Assembly (NCBI RefSeq): GCF_036178845.1 | Contig: NZ_CP108070.1 | Coordinates: 1,860,001-1,924,000 of the forward strand | Source: Streptomyces sp. NBC_00271 | GTDB taxonomy: Bacteria; Actinomycetota; Actinomycetes; Streptomycetales; Streptomycetaceae | DNA length: 64,000 nucleotides | Direction of reading: 5' to 3' | Part shown: positions 18,881 through 28,035 of the stretch, piece by piece | Position numbering within the stretch: the stretch's first letter is position 1 | How the letters are laid out: every line of letters begins with the position of its first letter | The notes under the pieces: model-generated | Database searches by the model: none | Told to the model about the DNA's origin: nothing | What the model saw: the letters and a program-made list of their open reading frames with translations, nothing else | Made by a program: the position numbers and the translations under genes

Positions 18881-21025
18881 TTGGCACCTGGGGCAGCCAA
18901 AGCCGGGAGTCACCCTCAGCCGTCAGGGCTGAGCTTTCCTGCCGACTCGTACAAAACGCCGCGGGGCGCGGAGACACTGACGCTGGCCCTCAAGGCCACC
19001 GAGTGCCTGGAAGGCCGGGGCGCGTTCCTGCACTGGTGGGACCCTGCTGCTCGCCGGCTGCGCATGGTTGCGGCCAGCGGGTTGGCCGCAGAGAGCGCCG
19101 AGGCGTGGGCGGATCTGTCCGCTGAGCAGGACGTGGCGCCCATACGCGCCATGCGGCGCGGTCACTATGCCTGGGTGGCCGGGGACAGCCTGGGTATGGG
19201 GGCGGCCGGCACGGCAGCAGTGCCGCTCCTCGGCGCCGACGGGCCGGTTGGTGTGCTGTCCGTGATCACGGCAGGGCCCGGCGAGCCGGAAGAGGCACAG
19301 CGATCCTTTCTGCGGTCGGTGGCAGGATGGGCCGCTGCGCGCCTGGAGGACTTGCCCAGCACGCCACCCGTCCGTCGTTCGGTGGCCGGCTCTGAGCGGA
19401 CTGTCCAGATGGGCAAGCTGACCTCGGCGCTCGCCGAGGCCGTCACCTCCCGGGAGGTCGTACAGGCCGTCGCGGCGCACGTCCTGCCCCCATTCGGCGC
19501 CGACGGGCTCATAGTCTGGGTGTTCGAAAGCGGCCGACAGCATGTGGTTGACTCCGCCGGATACACACAGGAATTCCTCAGCCTGCTTGACGGGCTCGCG
19601 GTCACCGACTACCCCGTGGCCGCCGACGTGTTCGGGACGTGCGCTCCCCGGTTCATCGAATCGGCCGCAGAGTACTGCCGACGCTATCCAACACTGAAAC
19701 CCATACCGGCCGCGTCCCAGAAGAACGCGTGGGCGTTCCTGCCCATGATCGCCTCCGGGAACGCCATCGGCATGTGTTTGGTGTCCTTCACCCGGCAGCG
19801 CTCCTTCACCGACGAGGAGCGCACGCTGCTGACCGCCTTGAGCGGTCTGGTCGGCCAGTCGCTGGCGCGGGCCCGCTTGTACGACGTGGAACACGCCCGG
19901 GCACAGGAGCTGCAGCGTGGCTTGCTGCCCCGGACACTGCCCCGCTTGCCTGCCGCCTGCGCTGCCGCACGCTACCTGCCTGCGGGCCGGGGCGAGCAAG
20001 TCGGTGGCGACTGGTACGACGTGATCCCGCTGTCCGCCGACAGGGTCGCCATGGTGATCGGCGACGTCATGGGACACGGCACCCCCGAAGCGGCCACCAT
20101 GGGCCAGCTGCGCACCGCGGTGCGCACCCTCGCCGACCTGGACATACCCCCTGCCGAGCTGCTCAGCCGTCTCAACGACCTGGTCAGCGACCTGAGCGAG
20201 GACTGCTACGCCACCTGCCTGTACGCCGTCTTCGACCCGATCACCCGGATATGCTCGTTCTCTCTGGCCGGTCATCCCCCACCGGTCGTCGTCCATCCCG
20301 ACGGCACTGTCCACAGGCCCGACCTGACCGCCGACCCGCCACTGGGAGCCGCCGAGCCACCGTTCGAAACGCACCAGATGCTCCTGCCCGAGGAGAGCCT
20401 GCTGGTCCTGTACACCGACGGACTCGTCGAATCCGCCACCCGCTTCATCGACCAAGGACTGACCCGACTGCAACAGGTCCTCGCCCAGCACGCGGCGCCC
20501 ACCTTCACGACATCCGACGAGGACGACGACGTCCGGCGCCTGGACGACCTGTGCGACACAGTGGTCTCGGCCCTGCTGCCCGACCACGCCCGGACGAACG
20601 ACGACGCAGCGCTGCTGATCGCCCACACGCGGGCCATCCACGCCGGTGACGTCGCCTCCTGGATCCTCCCGGAGGATCCCCGCGCGGCCAAACAGGCCCG
20701 CGAACACGTCCGAAACCAACTGGCCGCCTGGGAACTGGACGAGCTAGCGATCACCACCGAGCTGCTCGCCAGCGAACTGGTCGGCAACGTGATCCGGCAC
20801 GCCAAGGGCCCCATCCGCCTGCGCCTGCTACGCAGCCGCTCGCTGACCTGTGAGGTCTACGACGGCAGCCTCAGCACCCCCCGCATCCGCCACGCCGCCC
20901 ACACCGACGAGGGCGGCCGCGGCCTGCAACTCGTCGCCGCCCTCTCCAAACGCTGGGGCGCCCGCTACCACCATGACGGCAAATGCATCTGGACCGAACA
21001 AGACATCCCGCACCACGCCGCATGA
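18881..21025 (+). CDS. GAF-SpoIIE phosphatase with C-terminal ATPase (anti-sigma kinase-like) domain
   Basis: A 714-residue regulator. Two GAF-like sensor regions occupy about residues 30-165 and 185-335. A PP2C/SpoIIE phosphatase domain follows, about 345-570, with metal-binding motifs GGDWYDV, IGDVMGHG, AGHPPPVVV and YTDGLVE. A RsbW-like HATPase spans about 590-712 (LLASELVGNVIRHA, DEGGRGLQLV). The TTG start is decided by AGGAGA five bases upstream. Such proteins usually dephosphorylate an anti-anti-sigma factor; the partner is not in the window. Confidence 0.9.
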   Translation: MAPGAAKAGSHPQPSGLSFPADSYKTPRGAETLTLALKATECLEGRGAFLHWWDPAARRLRMVAASGLAAESAEAWADLSAEQDVAPIRAMRRGHYAWVAGDSLGMGAAGTAAVPLLGADGPVGVLSVITAGPGEPEEAQRSFLRSVAGWAAARLEDLPSTPPVRRSVAGSERTVQMGKLTSALAEAVTSREVVQAVAAHVLPPFGADGLIVWVFESGRQHVVDSAGYTQEFLSLLDGLAVTDYPVAADVFGTCAPRFIESAAEYCRRYPTLKPIPAASQKNAWAFLPMIASGNAIGMCLVSFTRQRSFTDEERTLLTALSGLVGQSLARARLYDVEHARAQELQRGLLPRTLPRLPAACAAARYLPAGRGEQVGGDWYDVIPLSADRVAMVIGDVMGHGTPEAATMGQLRTAVRTLADLDIPPAELLSRLNDLVSDLSEDCYATCLYAVFDPITRICSFSLAGHPPPVVVHPDGTVHRPDLTADPPLGAAEPPFETHQMLLPEESLLVLYTDGLVESATRFIDQGLTRLQQVLAQHAAPTFTTSDEDDDVRRLDDLCDTVVSALLPDHARTNDDAALLIAHTRAIHAGDVASWILPEDPRAAKQAREHVRNQLAAWELDELAITTELLASELVGNVIRHAKGPIRLRLLRSRSLTCEVYDGSLSTPRIRHAAHTDEGGRGLQLVAALSKRWGARYHHDGKCIWTEQDIPHHAA

Positions 21026-21459
21026 CGGAACTCGAACACAAAGTCCGGACCGGAAAAGCTCACCAAGGACCAGCTCACGCGGCCCGCCGAGACGCGGACA
21101 CGGGCTCCTGCCCGATCTCGAGCAGCCCGACGGGGTCGCCTACCACTGCGGCAGCGCCGGCCGCCCCCACCAGCAGCGCTGGAGACGCTCCCGCCTCGAG
21201 GAGCTGGCCGCCCGCCGGCCCTCGAACCGCGTCGCGAGCGGGATACCGCAAGACCGCGGCCTCTGATCGAAGGGACCGACGAACTCCCGGCGGGCCAGAC
21301 GCCGCACGATGGCCGGTATGGAAGGCGTCTCCTTGAAGGTGCCGGTGGCGCGGGACAGCAGCAGCCAGGGTACGAACCGCCCCTGACAACGGACCGGAGC
21401 ACGTAGTCGTCGGCCCCTCGCCGCACCGGGGGGTCTTACTTAATTCGGGGCCTCGCGTG
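21026..21459. other. region without a recognisable gene
   Basis: About 430 bases downstream of the phosphatase. Open frames on both strands are short or of poor composition, and none shows a family signal. It may be decayed coding sequence, since an insertion-element fragment follows. Confidence 0.4.
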
Positions 21460-21502
21460 ACGTCGGTTCCCAAGACCTGGTTGTGGTCCTGGGAACCGAC
21501 GT
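21460..21502. repeat. long hairpin before the IS1182-type fragment
   Basis: Arms of 18 bases, 21460-21477 and 21485-21502, match at 17 of 18 positions (core GTCGGTTCCCA / TGGGAACCGAC) around a 7-base loop. It ends seven bases before the transposase-like start codon at 21509, so it could be an element end, a terminator, or a translation-blocking hairpin. Confidence 0.6.
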
Positions 21503-21508
21503 TGTCGT

Positions 21509-21703
21509 ATGGGGAAGGTGTCGATGTCGATGCGTCCGAAGGGCCCTGGACAGATCCCGGCAGAGACGGTCCGGGTGGCGCGGGCGGCTTTCCCCAAGGG
21601 GAGCCTGGCGATCCGGGTCCGGGACGAGTTGGGAGTGTTGTTCCGCGACGAGGAGTTCGCGGACCTGTTCCCAGCCCGGCGGAACTTCACCCCTTGGAAA
21701 CGG
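21509..21703 (+). pseudogene. IS1182-type transposase, N-terminal fragment
   Basis: About 65 residues match the start of IS1182-type transposases: MSMRPKGPGQIPAETVRVAR, AAFPKGSLAIRVRDELG, FADLFPARRNF. Homology ends at the stop codon of the convergent phosphatase gene. The DDE domain is absent. Confidence 0.6.
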
Positions 21704-22940
21704 TCACACGCGGACGATAACCAGGGCGATGTCATCCCAGCTACCGCTGGTGACGCCCAGGTGGGCCAGCAGCGCATCGGCGAGTTGTTCAACAGGGAAC
21801 GTGCTGTACTGGGCGAGGGCGTCGGTCAGCCGCGCCAGGCCGGCGTCGATGTCTTCACCGCGGCGTTCGATGAGGCCGTCGGTATAGAGCACGAGGGTGT
21901 CGCCCCGCGTGTAGGGCAGGCCGGCCTGGGGACGGGGGACATGGTCCGGTCGGGCGCCCAGCGGCGGGTCTGTGGCCTGGTCCAGCAGCTGCCATCTGCT
22001 GTCTGGATGGAGCAGTACCGGCGGTGGGTGGCCGGCGTTGCTGTAGATGATCAGTCGGCTGCGCGGGTCGATGAGCACTTTGACTACGGTCGTGGCCAGC
22101 GCGCCGTCGACCGCCCGGGCGTACAGACCCAGTACCTCCAGGGCCTGTGCCGGGCTGGGAACGGCCCGGATGGCTGCGCTCAAGGCGCTGCGCAGCATGC
22201 CCATGACTGCGGCGGCCTGCAGGCCATGGCCGACGACGTCCCCGATAGCGATGGCGTAGCGGTCGGGTGGCAGATCGACCACGTCGTACCAGTCACCGCA
22301 CACGTTGAGTGATCCGCTGGCAGGCAGGTAGCGCACGGCGATGTCCCGGTGCCTGTCCAAGTCGGGCGAGCGGAGCATGGCCTCCTGCAGGGTGACGGCG
22401 ATTTCACGTTCGCGGGCATGCGCCTGGCGCAGTTGCTCGTTCAGCTGTTCCAGATCGTGCGACCGGGCGCACACCTGGGCCGCGGTCCCTGTTGACTGCT
22501 TGCTCAGCGACGGAGTGAGCTCACGGATGACGGGGGAACGCATGAACTCGGTGACGTCGTCGGCCCGCGCGATGATCCATTTCACGGTGCCATCCGACCC
22601 CAGGACGGGGCTGGACAACCCGCACAACCAGCGCTCCTCAACGTCGCCCGGCCGGCCGGGCGACGGGTATGTCGAATCGCTGCGGTGCCACCACCTCGGG
22701 CTCGCGGGAGCCCAGCACGCGCTGGAGTGAGGCGCCGAAGTCACGCGCCGCGTCCGGCGCGGCAGACGTGTCCGGGAATGCCTCCAGGATGTACCGCCCG
22801 GCCAGTTCTTCGCGGGTCCTGCCGGAGACCCGGAGATAGGCCCGGTTGGCGTAGCGCACCACCAGGTCGGCGTCCAGCACCAGGTACGGGTTCGGCGCGG
22901 CGTCGAACAGCTCCTCGAAATCGATCTCCGCTGTCGTCAC
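21704..22940 (-). pseudogene. PAS-SpoIIE phosphatase, broken by a frameshift
   Basis: Read as one gene of about 410 residues, an N-terminal PAS domain (FEELFDAAPNPYLVLDADLV, FPDTSAAPDAARDFG) is followed by a PAC-like segment, a short coiled coil (LEQLNEQLRQAHARER) and a PP2C/SpoIIE domain (GDWYDVVDLP, IGDVVGHGLQAAAVMG, AGHPPPVLLH, YTDGLIERRGEDIDAG). The frame changes at 22642-22665. The first part stops after ARPAGRR, and the second resumes as GDVEERWLCGLSSPV. The break falls in a perfect palindrome, so a sequencing compression error is possible. Confidence 0.75.
22642..22665. repeat. 24-bp perfect palindrome
   Basis: The half CGTCGCCCGGCC is followed immediately by its exact reverse complement GGCCGGGCGACG. 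The centre is at 22653/22654. It coincides with the reading-frame break of the PAS-SpoIIE gene. Confidence 0.9.
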
Positions 22941-23359
22941 GCGCGTGCCCTGCCGATCTTTACGAGCGCGACCGCTTTCATCTCCAACCTACGAGGTATC
23001 CGCCAGGTGTGCCCGCCGGACGTCTGCTGATCCGTTCCGCAGGGCGCCGGCCTCACCGCACCCTCGGCACAGACAGCCAGGCAGCCGGAGCCGCTGGGCA
23101 GTCACGCAAGCCGTTCGTAGTCGCAGGCATGGCGGCGGGCGAAGTTCCGCGGCCCGCCCCATCGCCCTGGGCACGGCACTCGGCCGCGGCGAAGACTGAC
23201 CGATGGCGGCGGGTGGGGACCGGCGGGCACGGCTTCCACGGCTTGGGGCCGGTGTGTCGACAGACCGGCGGGGTGACATGATGAGCCGCTCCGACCGGGC
23301 CGCCGGGCCCCTCGAAGCCTTCCGCGGGTGTGCGCCCGCAGCCAGCGGGGGTCCCGAGC
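22941..23359. other. region without a recognisable gene
   Basis: About 420 bases between the PAS-phosphatase start and the IS4 fragment. The minus-strand frame here is a run-on of the IS4 relic with unrelated, Arg/Pro-rich composition. No promoter or RNA was recognised. Confidence 0.4.
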
Positions 23360-23768
23360 AGGGGGGAGTCACCGGCTGGGCGAGCGGGCCGGCCAGGGTC
23401 TCGAACACGCGCTTCATCGGTTCTGCACAGAGCCGTCTGCGCAGGTCACGTAAGGCTTTCGCAGTTGGCTCCGCGACCTCGATCCCGACGCCCGTAAGGG
23501 CTGCGGTCAGCTTGTGCCAGACCAGCCGGTAGCCGAGCTCCGGGAACAGGCACATCGCGAGAAGGAAGTAGACCCCGACCCGCGAGGGCAGATCCCGTAA
23601 CCGGCGCTGCACGCAACGGGTTTCATCCAGAACGGCATCGACGAGGTCGAACGGTATGACCTGCGTCAACTCGCCCAGATGACCTGGCGCGAACCGGCCC
23701 TCGGCCACGATGAACTCACGGGTGACCCTCGCCAGACCGGGTGGCAGGACACAATGACGCGTGGGCAA
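23360..23768 (-). pseudogene. IS4-family transposase, N-terminal fragment
   Basis: The minus strand encodes the IS4 N-terminal domain: LARVTREFIVAEGRFAPGHL, GELTQVIPFDLVDAVLDET, LPSRVGVYFLLAMCLFPELG, and KALRDLRRRL. Homology stops after AGPLAQPVTP, before the DDE catalytic domain. It is about 135 residues of an expected 400 or more. Confidence 0.75.
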
Positions 23769-23799
23769 CGGGGCTCCTCAACGGCCGGAAGTCTTGGCG

Positions 23800-24170
23800 G
23801 ACTACCTGACCAACGCGGCCCCGTTGCCCGCGTTCCTACCCGACACCGAACTCCCTTGCCACCAGCGGAAATACACTAACTACCCGCCCTTGTGGAAGGC
23901 CCCCTGTTCGCCAGCACCGACAAGGGTACGACGTTCGCGGCCCGGGCCACCGGTCCGGGGACCCTGTGGCTCAGCGCCAAGAACAACGGGCCTGGCTGCG
24001 CATCAACGACGACCAGCACCAGTGGGGTTGGATCGGTGAGGCCATCACCGGGGACCCCCGGGCCTACGGCCACGTGCGCCTGGCCACCAACGGTCGCGGT
24101 ATCCAGTTCGGGCAACCGGCCTGGCACACCAACACCGGGTCCCTCCGAGCGTTGCGTTCGGAGAGGCCCG
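23800..24170 (+). pseudogene. possible decayed gene, family uncertain
   Basis: Three short stretches look protein-like but in different frames: PAFLPDTELPCHQRKYTNYP; LFASTDKGTTFAARATGPGT with LWLSAKNNG; and WLRINDDQHQWGWIGEAITG. Together they may be one frameshifted gene. The middle part faintly recalls LecA-type beta-sandwich domains, but I cannot support a family. Confidence 0.25.
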
Positions 24171-24172
24171 GT
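24134..24172. terminator. hairpin terminator
   Basis: Arms 24134-24148 and 24158-24172 pair at 13 of 15 positions (core CCGGG and CTCCGA) around a 9-base loop. It sits 14 bases downstream of the expansin gene stop. Confidence 0.6.
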
Positions 24173-24185
24173 GTCGGCGGCGGAG

Positions 24186-25151
24186 TCAGTGCCGGGCGAA
24201 CTGGACTCCCGTCGACTGCACGACGTCCGGCCGCAGGGCGATGCCGTTGATGGTCAGTTGTTCTCCGTAGATGTCGGTGAGCCTGATCGCCTTGCCGCAT
24301 CCGCTGCCGTCGGGAGAGAGAAAGTAGTTGTAGTCGGTCCGGGTCAGTTGGCGCCAGCCGCCGCCGGTGCTGACCTCCAGCCGGGCGAGCGGGTTGCGGT
24401 GCCCGATGGCCTGGACGCCGCACCAGTAGGGGCTGGATCCGTTCTTGTAGCGGATAGAGATCGTGCCCGACGAGCTGGGGCTCACCAGGCTCCAGGTGAT
24501 GGCGATCCGGCCGGTCGAGACAGGGGCCAGTTTGGCGAAGGCCTGTTCGCTGAGGTCGAGTTGGCCCGGCGCACAGGGCAGAGGGCATTCGTTGGTGATC
24601 CGGACGGTGACGGAGGCACCGTCCGCCGCGTGAACGAGTATGTATGCCCCGCAGGCCTTGGACGTCTCGTAGTCGGTGGTGTTCATCGCCGCGATCATCA
24701 TGTCGCCGCTCGGGCCATACGAGCAGGCGCCGTCCCCGACCCCGGCCTTGTAGACGGTGGCGACTCCCGGGTAGGTGACTTTGCCTCGGATCCGTCCGGC
24801 CAAGGAGGACGTGGTGAACGTCTTCCCCGGTGACGTCGATGACGGCGTCCCCGACGGGGACGCAGAGGCCTTCGGTTTCTTGGCCCCGGCCGACGGGGAC
24901 GCGGAGACTTTGGACGGGGAAGGTGTGGGGGAGGACTTCTTCTTCTCGGGCAATGCTGGTGGGTCAGTCTCCTGGGAGTTGGCGACGGTCGTGGCTGGAG
25001 CCCGCCCGGCATCCTCCTTGCGGTCCGGCTGCATCGCCATGGCCAAGCAGACGAGGAGACCTGTGACGACCAGCCCCGTGGTAGTACCCACCATCAGCCG
25101 GCGTCTGCGCCTGCGCTGCCGCGCGATCTGGCGTGTTTCTTGCATGTCCAT
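24186..25151 (-). CDS. secreted, membrane-anchored expansin-like protein
   Basis: A 321-residue exported protein. A basic N-terminus and one hydrophobic helix (LMVGTTTGLVVTGLLVCLAM) act as signal-anchor. A Ser/Pro/Lys-rich linker spans about residues 45-115. The expansin double-psi barrel follows: GVATVYKAGVGDGACSYG, ACGAYILVHAADGASVTVRI, CAPGQLDLSEQAF. Then comes a CBM63-like C-terminal domain (WCGVQAIGHRNPLARLEV, TDIYGEQLTINGI). Expansins loosen cellulose or cell wall networks without hydrolysis. It is monocistronic with a terminator downstream. Confidence 0.85.
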   Translation of the reverse strand: MDMQETRQIARQRRRRRRLMVGTTTGLVVTGLLVCLAMAMQPDRKEDAGRAPATTVANSQETDPPALPEKKKSSPTPSPSKVSASPSAGAKKPKASASPSGTPSSTSPGKTFTTSSLAGRIRGKVTYPGVATVYKAGVGDGACSYGPSGDMMIAAMNTTDYETSKACGAYILVHAADGASVTVRITNECPLPCAPGQLDLSEQAFAKLAPVSTGRIAITWSLVSPSSSGTISIRYKNGSSPYWCGVQAIGHRNPLARLEVSTGGGWRQLTRTDYNYFLSPDGSGCGKAIRLTDIYGEQLTINGIALRPDVVQSTGVQFARH

Positions 25152-25300
25152 CCGTTCGAAGAGCGTGTCGCTTGCCCTACTCAGTGGCCACGGGTGGCGA
25201 AAAGGTTGCCGCCGAATTTTCGGTCGGGCCAGGTCCCGGGTCGACGCAGCATGGACTTCGGCCTGGACGAGTGGATCCGAAGTCGGGGATGATCAGTGGC

Positions 25301-25813
25301 ATGCAGACGGTCCTGCGCGGAGCCCTGGTGACGCTTCGCCCGTCGACCGTGGGCGATATCCCGGCTCTGGCCGCGATCCGGACCACGCCTGAGGTGTACA
25401 CGCGCTGGCGGGGCGGCGACGACCTGACGGCCGCCGTGACCGAGGACCTCGAAGATCCCGGGGCCCGGACCTTCACGGTCGAGCACGACGGCCGGGTGGT
25501 CGGCGCTATCCAGTGGGGAGCCGAGGACGAGCCCGACTACCGGCATGCCAACATCGACATCTATCTCGACCCGGCGGTACACGGGCGCGGCCTTGGCACT
25601 GACGCCGTCCGCGCCCTGGCACGCCACCTGATCGATGATCACGGATACCGCCGACTGGTGATCGACCCGGCCGCAGACAATGCCGCTGCCATCCGGTGCT
25701 ACCGCAAGGTCGGCTTCCGCCCGGTGGGCATCATGCGGCAGTACGAGCGTGGCCCGGACGGCAGCTGGCACGACGGGCTGCTGATGGACCTGTTGGCGGA
25801 GGAGCTGGAGTAA
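25301..25813 (+). CDS. GNAT family N-acetyltransferase
   Basis: About 170 residues, similar to the AAC(6')/RimJ-like GNAT group. The acetyl-CoA loop is VHGRGLGTDAVRALARHLID, and the C-terminal motif B is NAAAIRCYRKVGFRPVG, followed by DGLLMDLLAEEL. ATG 25289 and ATG 25301 are both in frame; 25301 leaves the better spacing to the GGGG sequence. The resemblance to aminoglycoside acetyltransferases is only at family level; resistance function is not established. Confidence 0.85.
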   Translation: MQTVLRGALVTLRPSTVGDIPALAAIRTTPEVYTRWRGGDDLTAAVTEDLEDPGARTFTVEHDGRVVGAIQWGAEDEPDYRHANIDIYLDPAVHGRGLGTDAVRALARHLIDDHGYRRLVIDPAADNAAAIRCYRKVGFRPVGIMRQYERGPDGSWHDGLLMDLLAEELE

Positions 25814-25872
25814 GTCTCACGTTCGGCTCCACCAAGGCGGCGAGGGCCTCAATGATCCGAAGAGGGCTTCTG

Positions 25873-26118
25873 ATGCGCAGCGTGACCTATTCGATGGGCG
25901 TCTCACTTGACGGCTACATCGTCGGGCCGGACGGCGACTTCGACTGGACGGCGCCCGACGAGGAGGTCTTTCGCTTCGCCACCAACGAGATACGAGAGGT
26001 CGGCGTCCACCTGTTGGGACGACGGCTGTACGAGACGATGCTGTACGGGGAGACCGCCGACCGGCTTCCAGATCGCGGCCCACTCGAGCATTGAGTCGTC
26101 GAGTGATGGATCCTGGTC
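25873..26118 (+). pseudogene. dihydrofolate reductase-like (RibD-C) gene with internal inversion
   Basis: The plus strand opens normally with a GAGGG ribosome site, ATG 25873, and MRSVTYSMGVSLDGYIVGPD, EEVFRFATNEIREVGVHLLG, RRLYETMLYGETAD. After ETAD the expected continuation DQDPSLDDSMLEWAAIWK is encoded on the minus strand at about 26061-26117. So a ~56-base segment is inverted. The remaining two thirds of the gene are absent. The plus frame stops at 26094. Confidence 0.75.
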
Positions 26119-26496
26119 AAGTGTCGCTGTGCCTGGCCACCTACGCCTGAACGTCACAGCGCTGGCCAATAGGAACAGCTCTATAATCGAACACGTGAAC
26201 GACTATCCGGTGTCTCGCCTCGCCATGCTGCGCTTCCTGGAGCGCGTGCAGGAACGCGACCTCGCCCGTAGCCGTCGACGCACTCCTGGTGACCGGTCGG
26301 CCGCTCACATCCCGCGCTGTCACCCCCACGCCCACGGATTTTTCCGCACGCATCCGCTGAACTCCGCTGCACGCACCGACCGCTGTGACGCTCCCCGGCC
26401 ACATCGACTGTGGGTCATCCTCCCGATCCCGTCCATACGTCCGGGGAGCCGCTGTCGCTCTCGGTCCCTGAGGGCCGCACACCCGTACGCGCGGGA
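26119..26496. other. region without a recognisable gene
   Basis: About 380 bases between the DHFR relic and the histidine kinase stop. Open frames show no family signal. A TATAAT hexamer at about 26192 on the plus strand lacks a convincing -35. It may be decayed sequence. Confidence 0.4.
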
Positions 26497-28035
26497 TCAG
26501 CGGGGTTCCTGGCCGGAGTCGGCTGCGGGCAGAACCAGGCGGAAGGTGCAGCCGCGGCCGGTGCCCGTGTCGAGTTCGAGGCGGCCGCCGTGGCCCTCGG
26601 CGATGGTCGCGGCGATGGCCAGGCCGAGGCCGCTGCCGCCGTGGATGCGGGAGCGGGCGGGGTCGGCGCGGTAGAAGCGCTCGAAGACGAGCTCGGCGTC
26701 GACGGGTTCGAGGCCCGGCCCTTCGTCCGACACCTCGATCACGGTGATCGGCAGGCCCTCCGGCAGAGGCGGTGAAGCGGTGGTGCGTCCGGGTCGGTCC
26801 GTGCCTCCGGTTCCGGGACCCGCCTCGGTCGTGCCGACGTGAACGTGGACGCGGGTGCCCGGCGGGGTGTGGGTGCGGGCGTTGGAGAGCAGGTTCTCCA
26901 CGATCTGACGCAATCGGTGCGGGTCGCCGACAGTCTCCGCAACGTCGAGTTCCTCGGCCCCGGTGGGATCGGCCGGGGTGCGCAGCGGGCCGAGGTCGAC
27001 GGGGTGGGACTCGCTGTGGACGGCGGCGGCGCTGACGGCGTCCGCCGCGAGGGACAGCAGGTCGACCCGCTCCCTGCGGTAGGAGGGTTCTTTGTCGAGG
27101 GTCGCGAGCAACTGGAGGTCGTCGACGAGCAGACTCATGCGTTCCGCGTTCTGTGCGATGAACCGGTTGGCCTCGTTTCGTTCGAGGGCCGAGCGCGGTT
27201 CCGGGCGGAGGGCGAGTTGGGCGTAGCCCTGGATGGCGGTGAGCGGAGTGCGCAATTCGTGCCCGGCGTCGGCGACGAACCGGCGAAGGCGGGCCTCCGA
27301 GGCCTCCCGGGCCACCAGCGCCCTCTGCAGGCGGTCGAGCATGGAGTTCAGGACCCGGCCGAGTCGTCCGATCTCGGTACGCGCATCGGTGTCTGCCAAA
27401 CGCAGATCGAGCCGGCCTGCGGTGATGTCCTGAGCCGTCCGTTCCATTCTGGTCAGAGGCAGCAGCCCCAGACGAACCACCCACCGGCCCAGGGCGATCA
27501 GGGCGACGATCGTGACGGCGAGCAGCACGGCGTTCAGCCACAGGAGCTTCGATGTGGCACCGTCGACGGTGTCGAGCGGAAGGGTGACCACCGCGCTCAT
27601 GCCGTCCGGACCGGGGTTCAGCAGCACCCGCCAGCGGCCGTCACCACTGACGGCGGGCACGGTTTCGGGGTGGCCGTCCCGCAGTCCGAGCTCCTCCGCC
27701 TGATCGGCCAACCGGGGTCCTGGCTTGGTCTCGGAGCCCAGGGAGTCGTTCAGACGGCGCCCGGAGGAGTCGTAGAAGTAGACGTGGAAGTCCGAGGGAA
27801 GTATGTCCGGGCGTTCCCCCGGGTCCGGGAGCCTGCCTTGGAGCGCGTCGTCATAGGCGGGAGCCGGTGTATGGAACTCGACAAGCTGCTCGTCGACGCG
27901 GTCCAGCAGCCAGGAGCGAAGCACCACGTAGCCGATCGCCTGGGAGGTCAGGACTGCCGCGGTGGCGAGCAGAGTGGCGCCGAGGATGAGGCGCCGTCGC
28001 ACCGACTTGGGCGGCCGGGGCAGGAACCGGGTCAC
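26497..28035 (-). CDS. two-component sensor histidine kinase
   Basis: A 512-residue membrane kinase. Two transmembrane helices (near LILGATLLATAAVLTSQAIG and LLWLNAVLLAVTIVALIALG) flank an extracytoplasmic sensor of about 130 residues. HAMP follows, then HisKA with the H-box FVADAGHELRTPLTAIQGY, an N-box NLLSNARTHT, and G-boxes DEGPGLEP and GGSGLGLAI. The GTG start overlaps the response regulator stop as GTGA. It phosphorylates the regulator encoded just upstream; the signal is unknown but may relate to the neighbouring glycosyltransferases. Confidence 0.92.
   Translation of the reverse strand: MTRFLPRPPKSVRRRLILGATLLATAAVLTSQAIGYVVLRSWLLDRVDEQLVEFHTPAPAYDDALQGRLPDPGERPDILPSDFHVYFYDSSGRRLNDSLGSETKPGPRLADQAEELGLRDGHPETVPAVSGDGRWRVLLNPGPDGMSAVVTLPLDTVDGATSKLLWLNAVLLAVTIVALIALGRWVVRLGLLPLTRMERTAQDITAGRLDLRLADTDARTEIGRLGRVLNSMLDRLQRALVAREASEARLRRFVADAGHELRTPLTAIQGYAQLALRPEPRSALERNEANRFIAQNAERMSLLVDDLQLLATLDKEPSYRRERVDLLSLAADAVSAAAVHSESHPVDLGPLRTPADPTGAEELDVAETVGDPHRLRQIVENLLSNARTHTPPGTRVHVHVGTTEAGPGTGGTDRPGRTTASPPLPEGLPITVIEVSDEGPGLEPVDAELVFERFYRADPARSRIHGGSGLGLAIAATIAEGHGGRLELDTGTGRGCTFRLVLPAADSGQEPR

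Noticed and set aside
22642..22665. Programmed ribosomal frameshifting in the PAS-SpoIIE gene
   Set aside because: No slippery heptamer is visible and the palindrome itself lies at the break; indel or miscall is simpler.
26141..27541. A 466-residue minus-strand frame overlapping the histidine kinase
   Set aside because: It is a different frame of the same strand as the kinase and is extremely Arg/Pro-rich with no domain.
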